Positions 6,823 to 11,503 of a stretch of 11,503 bases of DNA are shown in pieces. The translations under genes were made by a program, and so were the position numbers. Numbering within the stretch: the stretch's first letter is position 1; each line of letters starts with the position of its first letter. Below the pieces are notes generated by a model that made no database searches, was not told where the DNA came from, and worked only from the letters and a program-made list of their open reading frames with translations. This DNA is from CAZUZD01 sp964624465 (GTDB taxonomy: Bacteria; Planctomycetota; Planctomycetia; Isosphaerales; Isosphaeraceae), in assembly GCA_964624465.1 (NCBI GenBank), contig CAZUZD010000201.1, forward strand, positions 1 to 11,503, given 5' to 3'.

Positions 6823-8268
6823 TCAACCGGGCAGGGGGGCCGCCGCCGGCGCGCCGCCGATGGAGTGGGCCAGGAACGCGTCGGCCGCGACCTCGTCCAG
6901 GGTGCGGAAGGAGCCCAGCGCGGCCAGCTCCTGGAGGAACTCGCGGTAGCCGTCGATCCAGCCGGCGGCGTAGCAGTCGTGGACGGAGAGGGCCGTGTAG
7001 TCCTGGGCGCGGACCAGCTCCAGGGCCCGGGCGCGCCAGGCGTCGAACGTGAGCTGGCCGCGATACAGGGGGAAGTCGTCGAGGTGGATCGGGAGCTTCG
7101 CCAGGCCGTTCTCGACGGTGACCGTGTCGCGACCCAGCGAGTACCGCGAGCTGGCCAGCCACTCGAAGTTGTAATACGCGAGCCGCGCGTCGGAAAGGTC
7201 GGCGGTCACGCGGGAGCGCGGCGGCCGGTATCCCTTGATCCGGTAGTCGACCGTCCGGCAGCCCTGGAGCTGCGGCGACAGCAGCCGGCGCTCCGGGCGC
7301 CTGGCCCGGTCGATGACCCGCCGCGCCAGGCCGGCGGCGCGGCCGAGCGGCCCGGGGCGGGGCCCGACGCGGTGGTCGAACGAGTGGAACGCCAGGGCGT
7401 GCCCGCCCGCCGCGATCGCCGGCCGCAGCTCGTCGAACAGCGTGCCCACCACCTGGTACGTCCCGCGCACCCCGGCCGCGGCCTCGATCGCGAGCATGCG
7501 GTCGAGCGCCTCGCGGGACGGGCCGTCGACGGCCCTGGCGAAGGCCGGGTCGCAGTCGAGGTGGCCGAGCCCGCGCTCGATGTCGTGGCACAGGCAGATC
7601 GTCTTGCCGGTCGGCAACGGCTCGTCCCGCCAGTCGGGCCGCACGGCGCGGGCGCGGTTGCGGGCCACGTCGACCCGCCACCAGTCGCCCTGGCGCTCGG
7701 CGGCCACGACCTCGGCGAGGTGCCGGTCGTAGACCCGCTCGAAGAGCGCGGGGTCGGGCGAGCGCTTCGGGTCGGTGTGGCGCAGGGCCAGCGCGGCGGT
7801 CGGCACGAGCAGGGTGCGGAGGCCCAGCTCGACGGCGACCGCCAGCACCGCGTGGTGCAGCAGCCGGCTCCAGCCCTGGAACACCTTCTCGACCCGCGTC
7901 TTGTGCTCGCGGCGCCTGGAGATCCGCTGCACCAGGTCGGAGACATACGCCATCGTGTAGGCGCGGTCGCCATCGAGCACGAGATTCGCCGACGCGAAGT
8001 GGCCCCGGCGCCCGAGGTGCTGCTGGTGCCAGACGATCTCGTCGTCGAAGAAGAGCGACTCGGGCAGGTCGGCCCCCACCTCGGGCCCGGCGAACAGGAG
8101 GACCTCGCGGAGCCGGGCCGGGTCGGCGATCCCGCACATCCGCACGGCGAGCTTCAGGCCGTCGGGACCGCCCTTGGGCACCACGATCAGGTCGTGGGGG
8201 AACATGTGCCGCTGCGCGAGCCCGGTCGCCCGGAACTCGGCCAGGCGCGAGCCGTCGTAGCCGCCCAC
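6823..8268 (-). CDS. Polysaccharide-deacetylase-like protein with unassigned N-terminal region
   Basis: A 481-residue protein whose C-terminal half (about 220-435) has CE4/NodB-type motifs in order. ICLCHDIERG (about 224-233) stands for the catalytic and metal Asp motif. AFHSFDHR (293-300) gives the HxxxH metal pair (His295, His299). YRPPRS (347-352) is the Arg motif, LPIHLDDF (392-399) follows, and SVHDC (428-432) holds the late catalytic His. Such enzymes remove acetyl groups from N-acetylated polysaccharides. Because motif 1 is HDIE rather than the usual DD pair, the activity is inferred. No signal peptide is seen, so it may act in the cytoplasm on a glycan precursor. Residues 1-220 are unassigned; they begin GYDGSRLAEFRATGLAQRHMFPHD. 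The start is uncertain: GTG at 8268 is preferred, ATG at 8205 is possible, and a TTG at 8421 would overlap the phosphatase gene. No clear Shine-Dalgarno is present. Confidence 0.72.
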   Translation of the reverse strand: MGGYDGSRLAEFRATGLAQRHMFPHDLIVVPKGGPDGLKLAVRMCGIADPARLREVLLFAGPEVGADLPESLFFDDEIVWHQQHLGRRGHFASANLVLDGDRAYTMAYVSDLVQRISRRREHKTRVEKVFQGWSRLLHHAVLAVAVELGLRTLLVPTAALALRHTDPKRSPDPALFERVYDRHLAEVVAAERQGDWWRVDVARNRARAVRPDWRDEPLPTGKTICLCHDIERGLGHLDCDPAFARAVDGPSREALDRMLAIEAAAGVRGTYQVVGTLFDELRPAIAAGGHALAFHSFDHRVGPRPGPLGRAAGLARRVIDRARRPERRLLSPQLQGCRTVDYRIKGYRPPRSRVTADLSDARLAYYNFEWLASSRYSLGRDTVTVENGLAKLPIHLDDFPLYRGQLTFDAWRARALELVRAQDYTALSVHDCYAAGWIDGYREFLQELAALGSFRTLDEVAADAFLAHSIGGAPAAAPLPG

Positions 8269-8359
8269 GCGGGCGGTCGGTGTGGCGGGGGGGCGGCCAT
8301 CGCGACGGCCACCGAGGCGGGTCCTGGTCAGCGGATCGGGCTCCCTGTCAGGTCCAGGA

Positions 8360-9133
8360 TCACGCCGTCGGGGCGTCGTCGATCGGAGTCGGGGCCGGGC
8401 TGCTCGTCGGTCGGCGGCCAAGCCAGCCGAACCAGCGGGAAGAGCGGGGCGGCTCCGGCGGCGTCTCGGGGCGGGGCGGGCGGGGCTGGCCGTGCTGGTC
8501 GAACTGCCAGACCTCGCGGGTGGCCACGTCCATGGCGGTGAGCCAGCCGCCGCCGTAGCAGTAGGTGTCGATGCAGACGATGTGCCCCTCGTCCAGCACC
8601 TCGCCGGTGCGCTGGGCGGTGTGGCCCACGATGGCCGGCTTGCCCGACTGGTGCGGCGGCGGGATCAGGTCGCGGAGGCTCGACCACCGCAGCAGGAACG
8701 CGGGCTGCTCCGCCAGCGGCAGGTCGGGATGGTAGGTCGCGTGCACGAACAGGTGCGTGTCGGTCTCGTGGTGGGGCACGCAGCGCCGGAGGAACTCGTG
8801 GTGCTCGGGGGGCACCCCGCTCAGCTCGCCGCCATAGCTGGCCAGGGTGGCGGCGGCGTGCTGCTCCAGCCAGTTGCCGACGGAGGCCGGGTCGTCGAGC
8901 GCCGACAGGAACATCTCGTCGTGGTTGCCCAGCAGGCAGACGAGTCGGGTCTGAGCCCCGAGCGCGATCAGGCGGTCGAGGACGCCGCGGCTGTCGGGCC
9001 CGCGATCGACGTAGTCGCCCAGGGTCACGACCAGGTCGTCGGGGCCGGGCGCGACGGCGGCCAGCACGGCGTCGAGCGCCGCCAGGCAGCCGTGGATGTC
9101 GCCGATGGCGAGGGTGCGGGGCGTGGCCGTCAT
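8360..9133 (-). CDS. PPP-family serine/threonine phosphatase (metallophosphoesterase)
   Basis: A 257-residue cytoplasmic metallophosphoesterase. The PPP signature is complete: GDIHG (11-15), GDYVDRG (39-45) and GNHD (69-72) supply the two-metal site, and His131 (FVHATY) and GHT (170-172) follow. This fits bacterial PrpA/PrpB-type protein phosphatases and the related symmetrical diadenosine tetraphosphatase ApaH. The short size and GDYVDRGPDS favour the PrpA/B-like group, but substrate choice between phosphoprotein and nucleotide cannot be settled here. After about residue 212 a Pro/Arg-rich, probably disordered tail (QPRPPRPETPPEPPRSSRWFGWLGRR is its core) extends beyond the catalytic domain. 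The ATG at 9133 begins just before the first motif; only a weak ribosome site is present. It lies 82 bp after the SDR gene and 91 bp before the deacetylase-like gene, all on the minus strand. Confidence 0.92.
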   Translation of the reverse strand: MTATPRTLAIGDIHGCLAALDAVLAAVAPGPDDLVVTLGDYVDRGPDSRGVLDRLIALGAQTRLVCLLGNHDEMFLSALDDPASVGNWLEQHAAATLASYGGELSGVPPEHHEFLRRCVPHHETDTHLFVHATYHPDLPLAEQPAFLLRWSSLRDLIPPPHQSGKPAIVGHTAQRTGEVLDEGHIVCIDTYCYGGGWLTAMDVATREVWQFDQHGQPRPPRPETPPEPPRSSRWFGWLGRRPTSSPAPTPIDDAPTA

Positions 9134-9215
9134 GCGGTGCCGGATCGGATCGAGAGTTGCTGGTTCGAGTCAAGCCCCGGGGGCGGGCCCGTGCAGTGTA
9201 CGGCGAGGGGCCGGC

Positions 9216-10034
9216 TCAGGTGAAGCCGCGGGCGTCGGCGGGGGCCAGGTACACCATCTCGGCGTCGTCGGAGACGTGCAGGCCGGCGTCGACGTAGAGC
9301 GTGACGCCGTTGACCCGGCGGCCGGCGGCCGACGCCAGGTAGGCGACGGCGCCGCCGACCTCCTCGGGGGTGATCAGGTTCCGGGTCCCGGCCGGGAAGT
9401 CGGGCCGGCCGTGGGCGGCCTGGATCAGGCGCTCGCCGGGGGTGTCGACCCAGCCGGGGGCGACCATGTTGCAGGTGACGCCCGAGTCCAGCTCGTCGAC
9501 GGCGACCTGCCGGGTCAGGCCCAAGAGGCCGGCCTTGCTGATGCCGTACGGGAACAGGTCGCGGCGCGGGCGGGTGGCGCGGGTGGAGCCGATGTTCACG
9601 ATCGTGCCGCGCGCCGACCGCAGGTGCGGCAGGCACGCCTTCACGCCCAGCCAGGGCCCCTTGAGGTTGATCGCCAGGGTCCGGTCCCAGAGCGCCTCCT
9701 CGGTCGACTCGGCGGTGCCCCGGGGGCTGATGCCGGCGTTGTTGACCAGCACGTCGAGCCGGCCCCAGCGGCCGATCACCGCCGCCACGGCGGTTTCCCA
9801 CGCCTCGGCGCGGGTCACGTCGAGCGCCAGGCCGAGGGCCTCGTGCCCCTCGGCGGCCAGCCGGGCGGCCTCGGCCGCGGCCCGATCGGCCTCCAGGTCG
9901 GAGAGGACCACCCGGTGGCCCGAGGCGGCCAGCACCCGCGCGATCCCGAGGCCCACCCCCTGGCCGGAGCCGGTCACCAGCGCCACCGGGCGGCCGGTGC
10001 TGGCGACGTCGCCGCCGGAACTCGCTGCACTCAT
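9216..10034 (-). CDS. Short-chain dehydrogenase/reductase (SDR), classical type
   Basis: A 272-residue NAD(P)-dependent oxidoreductase. The Rossmann motif TGSGQGVG (21-28), NNAG (98-101), catalytic Asn123, Ser150 (NIGS) and YGISK (Tyr163, Lys167) are all present, so the enzyme should be active. Asp46 at the end of the second beta strand (VVLSDLE) favours NAD(H) over NADP(H). Length and motif layout match classical SDRs of the FabG or glucose-1-dehydrogenase kind; the substrate is unknown. The ATG at 10034 is chosen because it precedes the glycine motif by a normal 20 residues. The frame stays open upstream to 10379 but would run into the divergent regulator gene. A promoter-like pair lies at 10085-10113. 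It is divergent from the Rrf2-type regulator and could be its target; this is inferred from layout only. Confidence 0.93.
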   Translation of the reverse strand: MSAASSGGDVASTGRPVALVTGSGQGVGLGIARVLAASGHRVVLSDLEADRAAAEAARLAAEGHEALGLALDVTRAEAWETAVAAVIGRWGRLDVLVNNAGISPRGTAESTEEALWDRTLAINLKGPWLGVKACLPHLRSARGTIVNIGSTRATRPRRDLFPYGISKAGLLGLTRQVAVDELDSGVTCNMVAPGWVDTPGERLIQAAHGRPDFPAGTRNLITPEEVGGAVAYLASAAGRRVNGVTLYVDAGLHVSDDAEMVYLAPADARGFT

Positions 10035-10084
10035 CGCCCGCGTCCCCCAGGTCCGGGGCGCGCCGGCACCCCCATCGGGAGGCC

Positions 10085-10113
10085 ATGATACCGGGCCCGG
10101 GGCCGCCTGACGA
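10085..10113 (-). promoter_or_regulatory. Candidate promoter of the SDR gene
   Basis: On the minus strand TCGTCA (10108-10113, four of six) and TATCAT (10085-10090, five of six) are 17 bp apart. The leader would be about 44 nt. The left arm of the inverted repeat at 10098-10134 falls between the two elements, so a protein bound there would block RNA polymerase. Confidence 0.45.
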
Positions 10114-10134
10114 TCGGTCGGCCCGGCGGCCCCG
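10098..10134. promoter_or_regulatory. Inverted repeat between the SDR and Rrf2 genes, candidate operator
   Basis: Arms CGGGGCCGCC (10098-10107) and GGCGGCCCCG (10125-10134) are exact reverse complements, 17 bp apart. One arm lies inside the SDR promoter and the other ends 2 bp before the -35 element of the Rrf2 gene. This position would allow one regulator to control both genes. High GC content makes chance repeats commoner, so this is a candidate only. Confidence 0.4.
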
Positions 10135-10136
10135 AC

Positions 10137-10164
10137 TTGACGAATGGGCGACATCGACCACAAT
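10137..10164 (+). promoter_or_regulatory. Candidate promoter of the Rrf2-type regulator gene
   Basis: TTGACG (10137-10142, five of six) and CACAAT (10159-10164, four of six) are 16 bp apart. Transcription would begin near 10171, leaving a leader of about 100 nt before the ATG at 10270. Confidence 0.4.
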
Positions 10165-10269
10165 CCTGGGTGGGCCCTCTCCCGTTCGGACTCGCGGATC
10201 GCGTCGCGCGACGGCGTCCCTCCGGCTTCCCCAGACCGCCCGGAACCCGTCTCGCCCAGGGGCCACTTC

Positions 10270-10794
10270 ATGTTTTCGCAGACGGTCGAGTACGCCCTGC
10301 GCGCCATGGTCTTCCTCGCCGGCCAGCAGGCCGAGCCGCGCACGACCGACCAGATCGCGGTGGCCACCCGGGTGCCCAAGGCCTACCTGTCGAAGGTCCT
10401 TCAGGGCCTGGTCCGCTCCGGCCTGGTGCACTCCCAGCGCGGGCTGGGCGGGGGGATGACCCTGACCCGGCCGCCCGACGCGGTGACGATCCTCGAGGTG
10501 GTCAACGCCGTCGAGCCGATCCGCCGGATCACGACCTGCCCGCTCGGGCTCTCGTCGCACGGCATGCGGCTCTGCCCGCTGCACCGTCGGGTCGACAACG
10601 CCATGGCGACCGTCGAGGCGGCCTTCGGCGGCACGACCCTGGCCGAGGTGCTCGCCGAGCCCACCCAGAGCGTGCCCCTCTGCGACTTCCCCCCCGCCTG
10701 CGACGCCATCCCCGCCGCAGCGACGGCCGAACCCGCAACGGCCGCCGCCACCGCCACGCCCGCACGCGGCCGCCGGCCCCGCAGCGGCTCATAG
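10270..10794 (+). CDS. Rrf2-family transcriptional regulator
   Basis: A 174-residue winged-helix regulator of the Rrf2 family, whose studied members (IscR, NsrR, CymR, RirA) sense Fe-S status, nitric oxide, sulfur or iron. The N-terminus MFSQTVEYALRAMVFLA is the typical first helix. Residues 25-53 hold the helix-turn-helix (recognition helix about 36-48), and SQRGLGGGMTL (55-65) is the wing. The dimerisation part contains TTCPLGLSSHG and LCPLHRRVD. Cysteines are at 90, 102, 138 and 144, with His97 and His105 between or beside them. This is not the three-Cys spacing of IscR or NsrR, so Fe-S binding is uncertain. The last 30 residues are an Ala/Thr/Pro-rich tail. The open frame begins at 10144, but the ATG at 10270 matches the family N-terminus. 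The gene is divergent from the SDR. Confidence 0.92.
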   Translation: MFSQTVEYALRAMVFLAGQQAEPRTTDQIAVATRVPKAYLSKVLQGLVRSGLVHSQRGLGGGMTLTRPPDAVTILEVVNAVEPIRRITTCPLGLSSHGMRLCPLHRRVDNAMATVEAAFGGTTLAEVLAEPTQSVPLCDFPPACDAIPAAATAEPATAAATATPARGRRPRSGS

Positions 10795-11123
10795 GCCGTC
10801 CGCTTCCGGTCTTCTCCGCCCGGCCACACCGCTCCGGGAATCACGGCAGTCCGGAACCGAGCTCAGCCCAGGGCCGGGCATCGGGTCGTGTCGCCCGGAT
10901 TCGTCGGGGGCGCAACAGGGGCGAGACCGGCTGTCGGGCGCGGGGCGATCGCGACGATCGCAGCGGCGCGATCCGGGCGGCGGGGGCCGGAGGGCGAGCC
11001 GGTCGCGTGCTAGGGTTCGAGGGCCGGCGGCGGCGACGGCTCGCGGGGTCCGCAGAGGCGGGCACGCGGGTCCGGATCGTGGTGCGCCCCGGCCCAGCCA
11101 TCCCCAGCAGACGGAGGCCGCGG
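10795..11123. other. Intergenic region without a recognisable gene
   Basis: These 329 bp lie between the Rrf2 gene and the secreted protein gene, both on the plus strand. I see no coding signal. A small hairpin (7-bp arms GCGATCG and CGATCGC at 10945-10951 and 10955-10961, 3-nt loop) has no T-run and is at best a weak terminator. TAGGGT at 11011-11016 could serve as a -10 box for the gene at 11124, but no -35 partner is evident. Confidence 0.5.
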
Positions 11124-11503
11124 ATGCGACGAACCTATGGCCTGGCGATTGGCGCCGGACTCTGGCTGCTGGCGGCCCCGGCGGCGCGGGCGCAGTTCGG
11201 CAACGGCGAGGTGCAGATCGACCCGGCGCTGGGCAACCGGCCGTACTTCGGGCCCGGCGGCTCGATCACCAACGGCAACGGGTACAATGGCATCAACCCG
11301 GGCAACTCGGGCTATTACACCGGGCTGTATCAGGCGCCTAACGACATGAGCAACGGCCCTTCGCCGTACTACTCGCCGCTGTACCCGGCGATCACCAACG
11401 GCCCGCGCACCGGCTTCGAGCCGCCGGTGGCGCCCAAGCCGAAGCCGGCGAAGGGGCTGGCGGGCGTGCCGACCCGGCTGGCCAACGCGATCTTCCGGCA
11501 CCG
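11124..11503 (+). CDS. Secreted Gly/Asn/Pro/Tyr-rich protein, truncated by the window edge
   Basis: The frame opens at an ATG with GGAGG 6 nt upstream and stays open for 126 codons to the edge of the window, so the C-terminus is missing. Residues 1-23 form a signal peptide (MRRTYGLAIGAGLWLLAAPAARA) with cleavage expected before QFGNG, the same ARA-Gln pattern as the TolC-like protein. The mature start is rich in Gly, Asn, Pro and Tyr (GNRPYFGPGG, NGNGYNGINPGNSGYY, SPYYSPLYPA). It then turns to PPVAPKPKPAKG and a more basic segment, TRLANAIFRHR. I recognise no domain. The composition suggests an extended envelope or extracellular protein. Codon use is as GC-rich as the neighbours apart from a few AT-ending codons in the Gly/Asn stretch. 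Confidence 0.75.
   Translation, partial: MRRTYGLAIGAGLWLLAAPAARAQFGNGEVQIDPALGNRPYFGPGGSITNGNGYNGINPGNSGYYTGLYQAPNDMSNGPSPYYSPLYPAITNGPRTGFEPPVAPKPKPAKGLAGVPTRLANAIFRH

Noticed and set aside
6746..8137. Upstream continuation of the amidohydrolase frame to a 747-residue protein
   Set aside because: The extra part is a shifted frame of the deacetylase-like gene and is Arg/Pro/Gly-rich without motifs. A GTG with a strong Shine-Dalgarno at 6745 starts the real enzyme.
6865..8541. A 558-codon plus-strand frame opposite the deacetylase-like gene
   Set aside because: Its Val/Gly/Arg/His-rich translation is the complement of the minus-strand gene, which has ordered CE4-type motifs.
9151..9182. A complete tRNA gene
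   Set aside because: Only a T-arm-like stretch is present. No D-arm, anticodon arm or pairing acceptor strand was found upstream.
10035..10379. N-terminal extension of the SDR into the regulator gene
   Set aside because: It would overlap the Rrf2 coding region antisense and place 135 residues before the nucleotide-binding motif, unlike classical SDRs.
11010..11501. A minus-strand open frame at the right edge
   Set aside because: It is antisense to the plus-strand gene starting at 11124, which has a Shine-Dalgarno and a signal peptide.

Overview
The window is very GC-rich chromosomal DNA from a bacterium. It carries ten complete protein genes and one truncated by the right edge. No rRNA, intact tRNA, insertion sequence or CRISPR array was seen. 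The mix of genes suggests a high-GC planctomycete, perhaps of the Isosphaeraceae: a secreted TolC-family protein with a long proline-rich N-terminus, a membrane-anchored TPR protein with a Pro/Ala/Lys tail, an Rrf2 regulator, a bacterial PPP phosphatase, and signal peptides ending in ARA before Gln. This assignment is inference from style and content, not from a marker gene.

Left part (1-2850), minus strand: an RluD-type pseudouridine synthase (1704-2777), then two tandem paralogous class I SAM-dependent methyltransferases of identical length (973-1608 and 59-694). Middle (2852-5836): the TPR membrane protein (2911-4032, minus) ends in a strong intrinsic terminator and is divergent from a TolC-like outer-membrane efflux protein (4307-5836, plus). 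The two share a 274-bp intergenic region with a promoter-like pair and a perfect 14-bp palindrome.

Right-centre (5894-10034): four minus-strand genes, in transcription order an SDR oxidoreductase, a PPP-family phosphatase, a polysaccharide-deacetylase-like protein and an amidohydrolase-2 family lactonase-like enzyme. Gaps of about 80-90 bp make partial co-transcription possible, but no common pathway is evident. The SDR is divergent from an Rrf2-family regulator (10270-10794, plus), with a perfect 10-bp inverted repeat between them. After a 329-bp non-coding stretch, a secreted Gly/Asn/Pro/Tyr-rich protein begins at 11124 and runs off the window.

Most genes are ordinary housekeeping or accessory enzymes. 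I see no convincing multi-gene novel system. The points most worth a second look are the SDR/Rrf2 control region and the regulator's unusual cysteine pattern, the unassigned N-terminal half of the deacetylase-like protein, and a locally homogenised methyltransferase duplication. Many long open frames on the opposite strand are by-products of high GC.
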